DNA of 64,000 bases from JAKAWQ01 sp963745975. Its GTDB lineage: Bacteria > Pseudomonadota > Alphaproteobacteria > Acetobacterales > Acetobacteraceae. The DNA is taken from contig CAVUZJ010000002.1 in NCBI GenBank assembly GCA_963745975.1, positions 1 through 64,000 of the forward strand, read 5' to 3'. Below the pieces are notes generated by a model. It was not told the origin of the DNA. It worked only from the letters and a program-made list of their open reading frames with translations, and made no database searches. How positions within the stretch are numbered: position 1 is the first letter of the stretch; each line of letters starts with the position of its first letter. This document shows positions 8,716-16,489 of the stretch, piece by piece. Made by a program: the position numbers and the translations under genes.

Positions 8716-9453
8716 ATGAGCATCAAGGCGACCCGCTCGGGGCATGACAGGAGCGTCGAGCGCCGGAGAGAGGCTCTGCGGAAGGTCATGGAGCAACATG
8801 ATCTGACGCCGTCGGTGTGGGCGGAGCATGCCCGCTTGCCCACCGCGAACGCGTTGTATGCGTTCTTGAAGGCCAAGGGGACGCCGGGCGCGCCGCGCCC
8901 CAATTCGTTGCATGTGGAGACGCTCGAGAAGCTGGCGGCCGCGATTCCCGGCGTCACCGTCTCGGAGCTGCTTGGAGAGAAGCTGCCCGATCGGCCGAGT
9001 CTGATGGGCGTCGTGCCTCTGCGCCATCTGGTGAGCGGGAAGTGGGAAGAGGCCCTCGAGCTGCCGCAAGAGGAGCAGATCACGATCGGCGTGCCGGAAG
9101 TGCCGGCCGCTCTCAAGGATGCCTTCGGTGTGCGCGTGGCGAGCCCCGAGATGGATCGGGTCATTGCCGCGGGGTCGTTGGTGATCTGCGTCGCTGCGGG
9201 GCGCAGGAAGCCGCAGGACGGCGATATCGTCATCGCCGAGCGGTGGCACACCGAGAAGGGCAAGCGCCGTGTGCGGCTCCTCCTGCGGCGTTTGAGTGTG
9301 GCGGAGGGCAAGGGGTGGCTGCTCACCGAATTGAGCCATCCCTCGCATATCGGCGTGATCGTGCTCGACCATTGGCCGGCGTTGGAAGCAGTCAATGAAG
9401 GCGACCGCGTGGTGGTGACGGGCGTGGCGACGGGGGCCTTCGTTCGGCTCTGA
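8716..9453 (+). CDS. CI-like repressor (XRE HTH plus S24-like domain)
   Basis: A 245-residue phage-type repressor. Residues 15-95 form an HTH region (SVERRREALRKVMEQHD, then HVETLEKLAAAIPGVTVSELL). Residues 130-240 have the fold order of LexA/CI C-terminal domains. The self-cleavage Ser-Met pair normally in GDSM is replaced by ASPEMD, so autoproteolysis may be lost. It is transcribed away from the VRR-NUC gene, with 79 bp between the two starts. It would hold the element silent or control its excision. Confidence 0.75.
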   Translation: MSIKATRSGHDRSVERRREALRKVMEQHDLTPSVWAEHARLPTANALYAFLKAKGTPGAPRPNSLHVETLEKLAAAIPGVTVSELLGEKLPDRPSLMGVVPLRHLVSGKWEEALELPQEEQITIGVPEVPAALKDAFGVRVASPEMDRVIAAGSLVICVAAGRRKPQDGDIVIAERWHTEKGKRRVRLLLRRLSVAEGKGWLLTELSHPSHIGVIVLDHWPALEAVNEGDRVVVTGVATGAFVRL

Positions 9454-9522
9454 TCTATCGCATTGTTATGTGCCACCTTGCAGCGTCTACTGCCACCTCA
9501 ATACAACCTGTGGTGCCGGGGG

Positions 9523-10083
9523 ATGAGCGTGGCCAAACGCAAGCGGCGCTATGTCTCGACGCGGAAACGGCCCTGGGAGCTGAAGTTCGACTCACAAAAA
9601 GGCGTCTATATCGTTGAATGTGGCTCCGATTATGGGCCAATAGAACGGCGGCGCCAGCAGGGTGGGGTGGTCATCGTCCCCCGTCACCAGACCCAGAGCG
9701 GGGTGGTGACTGCCAAAGGGGCGATAGCCGTGGGCGAGAATGTGCTCGAGCTGCTCTTTGCCCGGGGGAGCTGGTCGCCGAGGAAGAGCGCCGGCGGGAC
9801 CCGTTTGCCGCCAAGGAGCTCGCCAAGCGGCGCTTCGATGCCGGCCAGGAATTCTTCGAGGGGTGGTTCCGGAGCGATCTCAGGCGCACCGTTGGCTCTT
9901 GCGTGCAGGAGCGCCACCGGAGCCGAGCCTCCGTTGCCGGTGAATCCGCTCGGTAAGCGCGACGTCGCCTTCTGGATGCTGCTGGATGCCTGCGCATGGA
10001 CCGCGACCATCGTCTGGGGGGTGCTCTGCGGTAACCTGCCGCCCCGTAAGGGAAACCTGGCCGCGCTCCGTGGGGATCTGTAA
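9523..10083 (+). pseudogene. Phage-associated hypothetical gene, frameshifted
   Basis: ATG 9523 opens a basic N-terminus (MSVAKRKRRYVSTRKRPWELK). The middle of the protein is best read one frame over (FAAKELAKRRFDAGQEFFEGW), and the end (AFWMLLDACAWTATIVWGVLCG) returns to the first frame, closing at 10083. The helical RFxAGQxF...W segment and the late LDAV..VLxxVVCx-type block resemble a DUF6456-like module seen in alphaproteobacterial prophages, but this match is from memory and weak. At least two indels are needed. Confidence 0.35.
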
Positions 10084-10129
10084 CTATGTGTCAAATACAT
10101 AGAAACGCAATGGATGGCACATTTTAGTG

Positions 10130-10158
10130 TTGACAGCCCAGGCGGGAGGCTCTATTAA
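10130..10158 (+). promoter_or_regulatory. Near-consensus sigma-70 promoter
   Basis: TTGACA at 10130-10135, 17-bp spacer, TATTAA at 10153-10158. A short dyad CTATGT...ACATAG lies just upstream (10084-10102) and could be an operator. It points toward the terminase small-subunit gene, with an IS21 relic in between. Confidence 0.5.
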
Positions 10159-10295
10159 CTTTTGTGAGCTGGCGATTTCTGCGCCTGGTGACGTTTCCTC
10201 CCTGATTGTGAATCGGCATGGAATAAGGGTCCGGTTTTCGGGGGTGATCGGCATCCAATTGGGACCCTGGGGACGGCGGGTCCACAATGGCTGCC

Positions 10296-10498
10296 ATGGG
10301 CGAGATGGGGGCCGCTTTCGGGATGCTGGTGATGGAGACGATTGCGAAGATTCGGTGGGCATATTTTGGTCAGTAGAAGTCGATCCGGTCGATCTGCCGG
10401 AGTTTCATGTTTCCCGGAAGGTGGTGCGGAAGGTGATCGGGTCGGAGGCGACGGAGTTCCGCTACGAGCGGACGACGCAGCCTCTGCCGAGGATCATC
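10296..10498 (+). mobile_element. IS21-family istA, N-terminal relic
   Basis: ATG 10296 reads VMETIAKIRWAYFGQ and then a stop. The adjacent frame continues HVSRKVVRKVIGSEATEFRY and ERTTQPLPRI. Together these are the N-terminal HTH of IS21 IstA transposases. A stop and a frameshift break it, and everything after about 70 residues is missing. It differs from the IS21-like element at 42.6-46 kb, whose IstA starts with MVTPPDIEAQ. Confidence 0.65.
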
Positions 10499-10609
10499 GA
10501 CAGACGCCAACGACAACCAGGCATTCGCTGCGGCCGCGTAGGCCGTAAGCGGGGCTGAGGGGGTGCCTGGCAACAGAAAGCCCCGCCTTCTCTTCGCGAG
10601 GTCGAGCTC

Positions 10610-11488
10610 ATGCCCCGTATGACTCCCGACGCATGGGCGGCCCTCAAGGCCGACTGGAAGACCGGCGGCTACAGCAACAGCGAGCTCGCTCGGCGCTACG
10701 GGGTAACCGAGACGGCCATCCGAAAGCGGATCACCAAGGAGGGGTGGACGCGCGATAACGAGGCAGCAGCCGAGCGTCGCGCCGACGTTCTGCTTCTCCA
10801 CCAGATCAGCAAGCCGGAGGTGCCCAAAGCAGCGCGCGCGGCATTGCGCGTGATCACCAGCGCCGGCGGTGAAAGTTCGAGCTCGAACCAAGATGGTTCG
10901 AGCCAAGAAGTTCGAGGGGTCGAACCATCGACCCCCGACGCGGCGCCGTCGACGACGGGCGGAATGGCCAGGTTTTTCAATATATCAGGGCCGCTTGCTG
11001 AGACGGTGCGCAAGGCGCTGAGCAGCGACGACGGGGCCATCGAGGCCGCGGCGATGGTTCGAGCGATCGTCAACCAAGACGCTCTCGCGCGCGGAGCTGA
11101 GGTCGCCGCGGTGCGCGAGGCGTACCTGCGGCTGATCCGCTGGCTTCTTGCCGGCACCGACGATGAGCGCGCGGAGGCAGCGCGCATCCTTCTGGCGGGC
11201 CGGAACGACAGTGTGCAGGGCGCGTTGCAGGCGCTGGTCGCGCTCGACGAGCACATCACCAAGACGCAGCGGCGCGCGTTGAACATGGACAAGCCGGAGA
11301 AGGCTGGCTCGGTGTCGAGCGATCAGCCGGCGCCGTCAACGCAGGTCAACGTCAGCATCGCGCAGCTCACGACCGAGCAGCTCGAGGCGTTCTGGCGCGT
11401 CAATCAGCGGCTCGACGGCGTGACGGCTCCCGATCGCTTGCCGTTGCCGCCGGGACTTGAGCCCACGAAATCTGGGAGCCCCGTATGA
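10610..11488 (+). CDS. Phage terminase small subunit-like protein
   Basis: A 292-residue protein with an N-terminal DNA-binding HTH (PDAWAALKADWKTGGYSNSE, LARRYGVTETAIRKRIT, KEGWTRD) typical of terminase small subunits, which recognise the packaging site. The middle is a Ser/Thr-rich linker. Residues 120-240 are helical (oligomerisation). A 31-codon frame (ATG 11485, stop 11580) overlaps its stop by ATGA and may be the stump of the large-subunit gene. No large terminase, portal or capsid gene follows, so the packaging module has been lost. Confidence 0.65.
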   Translation: MPRMTPDAWAALKADWKTGGYSNSELARRYGVTETAIRKRITKEGWTRDNEAAAERRADVLLLHQISKPEVPKAARAALRVITSAGGESSSSNQDGSSQEVRGVEPSTPDAAPSTTGGMARFFNISGPLAETVRKALSSDDGAIEAAAMVRAIVNQDALARGAEVAAVREAYLRLIRWLLAGTDDERAEAARILLAGRNDSVQGALQALVALDEHITKTQRRALNMDKPEKAGSVSSDQPAPSTQVNVSIAQLTTEQLEAFWRVNQRLDGVTAPDRLPLPPGLEPTKSGSPV

Positions 11489-11534
11489 GTCGCGCGAGCG
11501 AGGTCGTCCTCGACGTCGGCCAGATAGCTCGAAA

Positions 11535-11672
11535 TCATCGGATCGAGACCGAGCGGCCGGTGTTAGCGCAGACGGCGTAGTAGATGATCGTCCGGATGGA
11601 GATGAGCAGCCACAGGGCGATATTGAGGATCAGAGGCAACGCGTAATCCAAAGCCCTGACAAGGAATTTCAT
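11535..11672 (-). CDS. 45-residue single-span membrane protein
   Basis: ATG 11672 overlaps the stop of the serine recombinase (ATGA) and is preceded by a strong AAGGAGG site 8 nt away, better than most genes here. The peptide is MKFLVRALDYALP followed by one hydrophobic span (LILNIALWLLISIRTIIYYA) and a short polar tail. Translational coupling and the ribosome site argue that it is real. Possible roles are a small membrane toxin or regulator; the family is not recognised. Confidence 0.55.
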   Translation of the reverse strand: MKFLVRALDYALPLILNIALWLLISIRTIIYYAVCANTGRSVSIR

Positions 11673-12301
11673 GACGCCGCCTCCTTCTCGCGGCGGAGGG
11701 CGCGGTAGAGCGCGGACCGACTGACTTTGTAGCGCGCGGCGATTTCCGTAACCCTGATCTCCGGGTCTTTCAAAAGCGCATTGATCTCACGCAAGACCCT
11801 GGCGTCCACCTTCCGTTTCCGGCCGCCCTTTCGCCCCCGCGCCCGGGCCGATTCCAAACCGGCCTTCGTGCGCTCGCGGATCAACTCGCGCTCGAACTGC
11901 GCGATCGAGCCGAAAATGTTGAATATGAGCTCGCCGGCGGCCGAGGTCGTGTCGATCGGGTCCATGATAGAACGAAAGCCGATCGCCCGGGCCTTGAAGT
12001 CGCCGATAAGCTCGATCAGGTGCGGAAGGGAGCGGCCGAGCCGGTCCAGTCGCCACACCACCAGCGTGTCACCCGGCCGAAGATGACTGAGTGTCAGGGC
12101 GAGCTCGGGGCGATCGGAGCGCGCACCCGATGCCGTCTCGGTGAAAATCCGATCGCAGCCGGCGGCTTTTAGGGCCTCGATCTGCAAGGACACGTCCTGA
12201 TCGCGCGTCGAGACGCGCGCATAGCCTATGCGCATGGCCGTCGCTTCCGGCTGAGCCGCCGCTGGCCTGGTCCCGGCGATCGGCCCCGCAGTGGCACTCA
12301 T
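11669..12301 (-). CDS. Serine recombinase (resolvase/invertase family)
   Basis: A small resolvase-type recombinase. The catalytic Ser sits in IGYARVSTRDQD, and the core follows the family (VVWRLDRLGRS, FNIFGSIAQFERELIRERT). The C-terminal HTH is EIAARYKVSRSALYRALRR. The frame opens at 12301, but the conserved domain starts with ATG 12235 (MRIGYARVS); the 22 extra residues look unstructured. The start overlaps the Fic gene stop by ATGA, and its stop overlaps the small membrane protein start by ATGA, so all are translated together. Such enzymes resolve cointegrates or invert segments. Confidence 0.88.
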   Translation of the reverse strand: MSATAGPIAGTRPAAAQPEATAMRIGYARVSTRDQDVSLQIEALKAAGCDRIFTETASGARSDRPELALTLSHLRPGDTLVVWRLDRLGRSLPHLIELIGDFKARAIGFRSIMDPIDTTSAAGELIFNIFGSIAQFERELIRERTKAGLESARARGRKGGRKRKVDARVLREINALLKDPEIRVTEIAARYKVSRSALYRALRREKEAAS

Positions 12302-12915
12302 CGGCTTCCTCCGTTCTGCTGGGCGTCGCGGAGCCGGCCGAGCTGGTGCTCATCCATTCCCATCGCCCTCCCGATCACGCGGGCGAGCGGGTGCTCGTCC
12401 CCGCGAAACGAGGCGATGCTCGCCCCGATCCAGTCGCGCGCCTCGACGTCGGCGATGTCAATGGAGTGGCCCGCTTGGTGCGCGATCTGCTCAAGGTGAA
12501 ACCGCATCGTCCGCCGATTCCCCTCCCTGAACAGGTGGATCGCATTGAGCTCGGCCATGTGGTGCGCGGCCTCGGCCGTGAAGATCAGGGCGTCCATGCC
12601 GGAAAGCTCCTTGATCGCCGCCACTTGGCGGAAGCGATCGCGCAAGACGGGCTCGATGAAGGCCGGCCGGGCGAATTGTGCGCCGGGGCGAGAGAGGTCC
12701 GTTGTGCGAAGCTCGCCCGCATACTCGAACAGGTCCTGGAACAAATGCCGGTGCGTGGCGCAGTATCCGCCCGCGCCAAGCGGGAACACCAGCCGCTCGG
12801 CCGCACGAGCGCGCGTGGCCGCGTACTCAAGGACCGCCAGGCGCGCAGGTTCCGGCTCGTCGAACCTCTTCCGCAGAACCTCCGTGCCGGGATAAACATA
12901 GGGGTCTTCCTCCAC
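12298..12915 (-). CDS. Fic-domain toxin (AMP transferase)
   Basis: Starting at GTG 12915 the protein has 205 residues. The Fic active-site loop is HLFREGNRR (His127-Arg135), matching HxFx(D/E)GNxR, and the target-binding flap and helices upstream (ATHRHLFQDLFEYAGELRT) match Fic proteins of the VbhT type. It would transfer AMP to a Tyr/Thr/Ser of a host protein such as gyrase. The antitoxin gene lies 8 nt upstream, the usual order for class I Fic modules. The stop overlaps the start of a serine recombinase. All key residues are present, so the enzyme should be active. Confidence 0.88.
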   Translation of the reverse strand: MEEDPYVYPGTEVLRKRFDEPEPARLAVLEYAATRARAAERLVFPLGAGGYCATHRHLFQDLFEYAGELRTTDLSRPGAQFARPAFIEPVLRDRFRQVAAIKELSGMDALIFTAEAAHHMAELNAIHLFREGNRRTMRFHLEQIAHQAGHSIDIADVEARDWIGASIASFRGDEHPLARVIGRAMGMDEHQLGRLRDAQQNGGSR

Positions 12916-12923
12916 GGTGCGGC

Positions 12924-13184
12924 CTAGGCCGCGTGTGTGGTGGCCCGCTGATTCTGCACGAAGGCGAGCACCAGGCCGGCCCATTCCTCGGCCGGCACTC
13001 GCTCGTCGAGCAGCACCTCGAACAGGGCCACGGTGTCGGCGTCGGGAGTGATCCCCTCGATGCGGTTGCTGTGATGGGCGTTCAATGCCCGATGCTTCAC
13101 GTCCGCGAGCTCGGCATCGGTGAGCCGGCGGAAGCGCCGGCGCCGAACCTCAGCCCGGAACCGCTCGATGGCCTGGCTCGCCAT
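12924..13184 (-). CDS. VbhA-like antitoxin of the Fic toxin
   Basis: An 86-residue protein from ATG 13184, preceded by AGGAGAG. It carries the inhibitory alpha-helix motif (S/T)xxxE(G/N) as SNRIEG (Ser39-Gly44), whose Glu blocks ATP binding in the Fic partner. The N-terminal part (QAIERFRAEVRRRRFRRLT) is basic and may bind DNA or the operator. The longer frame upstream of 13184 reads into the promoter and lacks a ribosome site. It is the first gene of the operon antitoxin, toxin, recombinase, membrane peptide. Confidence 0.82.
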   Translation of the reverse strand: MASQAIERFRAEVRRRRFRRLTDAELADVKHRALNAHHSNRIEGITPDADTVALFEVLLDERVPAEEWAGLVLAFVQNQRATTHAA

Positions 13185-13207
13185 GGTCACTCTCCTAATT
13201 CGGAGGC

Positions 13208-13240
13208 GAAACTTATACCATATCGCGACATAGAAAGCGA
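13208..13240 (-). promoter_or_regulatory. Promoter/operator of the Fic operon
   Basis: Read on the minus strand, an extended -10 (TGGTATAAG) ends about 25 nt before ATG 13184. Just upstream, ATATCGCGACAT at 13220-13231 is a near-perfect palindrome centred on TCGCGA, where a regulator such as the antitoxin could bind. The -35 element is not clear. Confidence 0.4.
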
Positions 13241-13568
13241 GACGGAAAACGCACAACATTACCATGCGTTCCGAGCCCGATTCTCGGCACTTGGCCTTCC
13301 CTCGCGGAATCGGCCGTTTTCGACACACCCCTACTGGGGTGGTTCACCACCGGCAGACGCCGCCAGATTAGGAGCCATCGGGCTTCGCCCAAGGCTTCCC
13401 CGGCACGCGGGCTACAGCGGGCCTGGGCCGCCCGCAGCGCGGGGCCATAGGCCCCGGTCGAGCGCAATCCGGGCGCGCCCGCCGGCGCACCACCCCGCCT
13501 TACCCTTCGATTGACCCGAAGAAAGAGGCGCGAGGCCGGTCTCGGGTTTCGTTCAACGGAGATTGCAG

Positions 13569-13919
13569 ATGAACAGCTTGAACAAGATCAATGACGCCGG
13601 CCGCATAGGTCATGATGCCGAGCGCGGCTACCGGCCTATCTCGCGACCCTGCTGGTCGGCGCCGCCGGCGAGGGCCTCCTTTCTCGGCGAACCCCTGCAT
13701 GTAGCCCGCGGCGAAGAGCTCGTGGAGGCGGTCGCAGGCGAAATCGACCGCGAGAGGGCCGTGCCGTTCCCGGAGGAGTCACGGCACGCGCTAAAAGTCG
13801 AAATCGTCCATGCGGTCAGCCTATTGGCTCGCCTCCTCCACGGCATGGAGCGCGGCATCAACACCGCCGTCCGCGAGCTCGGGGACGACCGGACCGAGGC
13901 GCAGGCCCTCAGTGCATGA
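13569..13919 (+). CDS. Hypothetical protein
   Basis: A 116-residue frame from ATG 13569 with GGAG 8-9 nt upstream. The C-terminal 70 residues look like real coding sequence, with long amphipathic helices (HALKVEIVHAVSLLARLLHG) and an acidic ELVEAVAGEIDRER segment. No family recognised, no signal peptide. It is convergent with the next minus-strand gene, 4 bp away. Confidence 0.45.
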   Translation: MNSLNKINDAGRIGHDAERGYRPISRPCWSAPPARASFLGEPLHVARGEELVEAVAGEIDRERAVPFPEESRHALKVEIVHAVSLLARLLHGMERGINTAVRELGDDRTEAQALSA

Positions 13920-13923
13920 TCTC

Positions 13924-14109
13924 CTATCGGCACCCCTCAAACTGCTGCATCTGATTCACCGCAGCTAATATCCGCGACCACACGGCGCATCCGTCAAGGT
14001 CGCCGGCGGCAGAGAGCTCACGCAACCGGCGGATGCAGTAATCCACAGCAGAGAAACCGTAGGTTTGTCCGAAGATTTTGGCGACGCGCCACACGTCGAT
14101 TTCCTCCAT
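13924..14109 (-). CDS. Small hypothetical protein (island-associated)
   Basis: A 61-residue protein from ATG 14109. The pattern of a helix with WRVAKIFGQTYG, a second helix (AVDYCIRRLRELSAAGDLDG) and a final CAVWSRILAAVNQM recurs in small accessory proteins of alphaproteobacteria, where GDLDGxxxWxRIxxAV is the conserved end. Function unknown. The frame stays open to ATG 14181, but those 24 residues are not family-like and lack a better ribosome site. Confidence 0.5.
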   Translation of the reverse strand: MEEIDVWRVAKIFGQTYGFSAVDYCIRRLRELSAAGDLDGCAVWSRILAAVNQMQQFEGCR

Positions 14110-14325
14110 GACCGAAATAAGGCCCTCGACGGCCCAACGGCAATAGGTCGAGAGGTCAACTTTTGTCGAGAGAGGTGGCACGGGTGAGGCGGACCGGGAG
14201 GGAAAGCCGGCCGTCGGCCCGCAAGTTTCCCCTCAGACGCGAAGCCCTTTGTGCCGGGCAAGATTTTGTGATCCCGCCGGCGACGGTGTTGTGCCCTATC
14301 GTCTGAGCGAGTGCTTCTTGAACTC

Positions 14326-14458
14326 GGCTATGCTGCCGTCGGGTGGTCGGGTTCACATCGCGGTCTCGTCCAAGGTGTCACAACCCCGACGAATCACGAT
14401 TTTCCCCGGCCGCCCAGCCCCTCATGCGATCATGCCGCTCGCGTTCCGAGACAGCCTC
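14326..14458 (-). mobile_element. Left-end relic of an IS5-family element
   Basis: Read on the minus strand from 14458, GAGGCTGTCTCGGAACGC is the same terminal repeat as the intact IS at 15563. About 115 bp of diverged upstream region follow, then the first codons of the transposase (TTRRQHSR). Similarity ends at about 14326. The terminus cuts directly into the VapC reading frame. It is a second, older copy of the same element type, in opposite orientation. Confidence 0.7.
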
Positions 14459-14684
14459 TCAGTGCACATCGTCGTGAACATGGCAAGCGCATGCGCCCGG
14501 TGTATTGCCTCGATTTGTCCCGAACGTAGCTTTATTGATAGCGCTGAGGAAAACCCGTTATTACCCAGTCGCTTATCGCGAGGTACTGCGGATCTTGCGC
14601 GCCGAGCCAGGTTAGTATGCGCTCGGTCTCTGCCTCAGGGGTGAGCGCCGCGACCAGCACGGATGTATCGAGATAAAGGATCAA
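14459..14684 (-). pseudogene. vapC: VapC-type PIN toxin, truncated and frameshifted
   Basis: The TTG start at 14684 overlaps the antitoxin stop (TTGA). The PIN N-terminus is clear: LYLDTSVLVAALTPEAETER, then LAISDWVIT. Here one base is missing, so a conserved Glu (TEF) is lost. The next frame continues FSSALSIKLRSGQIEAIHR and AHALAMFTTM, matching VapC proteins of this type. At 14458 the gene is cut by the IS5-family left end, removing the last acidic residues. The toxin must be inactive. Confidence 0.72.
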
Positions 14685-14923
14685 TAGCGCGCTTCGTCAC
14701 GCATTCGGCGGACTACTTTGCGCGCAGGCTCCCTCTGCCTCGGCATGGTCGCAACCATCGCACGGACGGCCGTAATGTCGATGTGCTTGCGAGGCGCCTC
14801 AGCGGCGACAATCTGCGCGATCGGCTTTCCACGGCGGGTAATCCGTACCGTCTCGCCGGCGGCGGCCCGCTCGACGAGTTCAGTCAAATGTGCCTTGGCG
14901 TCGGCGATACTGACATTCCCCAC
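14681..14923 (-). CDS. vapB: Phd/YefM-family antitoxin (VapB role)
   Basis: From GTG 14923 the protein has 80 residues. SIADAKAHLTELVERAAAGE and TVRITRRGKPIAQIVAAE are the standard Phd/YefM DNA-binding fold; the tail (MVATMPRQREPARKVVRRMR) would wrap the toxin. The gene is intact although its toxin partner downstream is destroyed, so it survives as an orphan antitoxin that could still cross-neutralise related toxins or act as repressor. Its upstream region holds a large inverted repeat. Confidence 0.8.
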   Translation of the reverse strand: MGNVSIADAKAHLTELVERAAAGETVRITRRGKPIAQIVAAEAPRKHIDITAVRAMVATMPRQREPARKVVRRMRDEARY

Positions 14924-14982
14924 GGGGGCCTCATGACCATCCAGTTGGTCAAATATTGCATGAAGCGGGCCAGCACGAATGG

Positions 14983-15105
14983 GGAGCGTGCAAAGCCGTG
15001 GGGAGCCGGTGGGGCGCGGAGTAAGCTGAGGATTCCCTCCCCGCCCCGCAGTGAGGCCTCGGCCTATCGCACGCCTCACCGGCTCCCCACGGCGTTGCAT
15101 GCTCC
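14983..15105. repeat. 34-bp inverted repeat upstream of the antitoxin
   Basis: Arms at 14983-15016 and 15072-15105 are complementary with about four mismatches over 34 bp (core GCCGTGGGGAGCCGGT), around a 55-bp loop. It could be a very stable hairpin in a transcript, a small transposable MITE-like unit, or an operator region. It lies 60 bp upstream of the antitoxin start on its 5' side. Confidence 0.55.
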
Positions 15106-15562
15106 TCCTATGGACCGGAAGACCCCCCATTTTGGCTATCATCGCACCACAGCGGGGGCGTCGGCGCGGCCCTGATCAAAAAAATCGTTGCCGCAAGGCC
15201 CTGGCCAAGACTACGGTGCACTCTGGATCGGCGAAACCGTCGGCTATTTTGGAAATGGCCAGTAAGATGTCCGCGGCGCCAGATATCGCAACCAGGCAGA
15301 TTAGGGAAATTGAATTCTGGCGAAATTCTCGTGAGGAATCCCCGGGCGTTGACTCATTAGCAAACCTTACCAACAAGATGTCGGAAACGCGGGTATTCCT
15401 GGATTGCGTGGAACGCCACCGAGACAAGGTTGCGACGAGCGGACGGGCTCTGGAGATAGGCGCGGGGCAGGGGTGGGCGTCCTGCATATACAAGAAACTG
15501 TTCCCTTGCGCCCACGTTACCGCGACGGACATTAGCGAATTCGCCATCATGTCTCTCCCTAA

Positions 15563-16489
15563 GAGGCTGTCTCGGAACGCTATCGGCATGACATGGTAGG
15601 GCTGGGCAGCCGGGGCAAATCGTGATTCGTCAGGGTTGCAACACACCAGACGAGATCGCGATGTGGACCCCGACCACCCGGCGGCAGCATAGCCGTGCCG
15701 GGCTACGCTATGGAAGCGACCTGACTGACGCCGAATGGACGCTGCTCGTCCCGTTCCTGCCTGCCGAAGCCGGCTGTGGCCGCAAGCGTGCCTGGCCGAT
15801 GCGCGAGATCATCAACGCGATCTGCTACATCCTGCGTGGTGGAGTGGCCTGGCGGCTGTTGCCGGCGGGCTTTCCGCCCTGGCGCACGGTCTATCGCTGG
15901 TTCGCCCGCTTCCGCGACGACGGCACATGGGAAACGGTCAACCACCACTTGCTGATGCGCGACCGCGAGGGCGTGGGCCGCGAGGCCAGTCCGACCGCCA
16001 CCGGGATCGACAGCCAGAGCGTCAAGACCACCGAGAGCGGCGGCGTGCGGGGCTTTGATGCCGGCAAGAAGATCAAGGGCCGCAAGCGCCACGCTCTGGT
16101 CGATACCGACGGCCGGGCGCTCAAACTGCACGTGCACGCGGCCGACATCCAGGATCGTGACGGGGCCGGCCCATTGCTGCGGGCTTCACGTCCGCGCTGG
16201 CCGTTCGTAAAGCTTGCCTTCGCCGACGCGGGCTATGAGGGGCCACGGGTCGCCAATGCGAGCCGCATCCGCGTCGAGATCGTGCGCAAACCCAAGGATC
16301 AGGTGGGCTTCGCCGTCCTGCCTCGGCGCTGGGTGGTCGAGCGGTTCTTTGCCTGGATCAATCGCAACCGCCGCCTCGCCAAGGATTTCGAAGCCACCAT
16401 CAAGTCCGCCGAGGCGTTCCTCTATGCCGCGTCAGCCATTCTGCTTCTGCGTCGGCTCGCACGTTGATGACCCGATTCGAGACAGACTC
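15563..16489 (+). mobile_element. Complete IS5-family element (IS427-like group), 927 bp
   Basis: The ends are GAGGCTGTCTCGGAAC and, inverted, GAGTCTGTCTCGAATC. The flanks share a 3-bp duplication, TAA, at 15560-15562 and 16490-16492, fitting the TNA target rule of the IS427 group. One transposase gene fills it. The element interrupts a methyltransferase gene. Confidence 0.88.
15661..16467 (+). CDS. IS5-family transposase
   Basis: 268 residues from ATG 15661. The DDE triad is seen in ATGIDSQSVKTTE (D), LAFADAGYEGP (D) and LPRRWVVERFFAWINRNRRL (E within the Y/R-(2)-R-(3)-E-(6)-K-like signature). The N-terminal LTDAEWTLLVPFLP domain is typical of the family. No stop or shift is seen, so the element may still move. 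The longer open frame back to 15622 precedes the usual start. Confidence 0.92.
   Translation: MWTPTTRRQHSRAGLRYGSDLTDAEWTLLVPFLPAEAGCGRKRAWPMREIINAICYILRGGVAWRLLPAGFPPWRTVYRWFARFRDDGTWETVNHHLLMRDREGVGREASPTATGIDSQSVKTTESGGVRGFDAGKKIKGRKRHALVDTDGRALKLHVHAADIQDRDGAGPLLRASRPRWPFVKLAFADAGYEGPRVANASRIRVEIVRKPKDQVGFAVLPRRWVVERFFAWINRNRRLAKDFEATIKSAEAFLYAASAILLLRRLAR

Noticed and set aside
13326..13341. CACCCC-TACT-GGGGTG hairpin as a terminator
   Set aside because: Only 6 bp and no T-run on either strand.
12346..13514. Plus-strand frames over the Fic operon
   Set aside because: The minus strand carries complete Fic and antitoxin motifs with overlapping start and stop codons.
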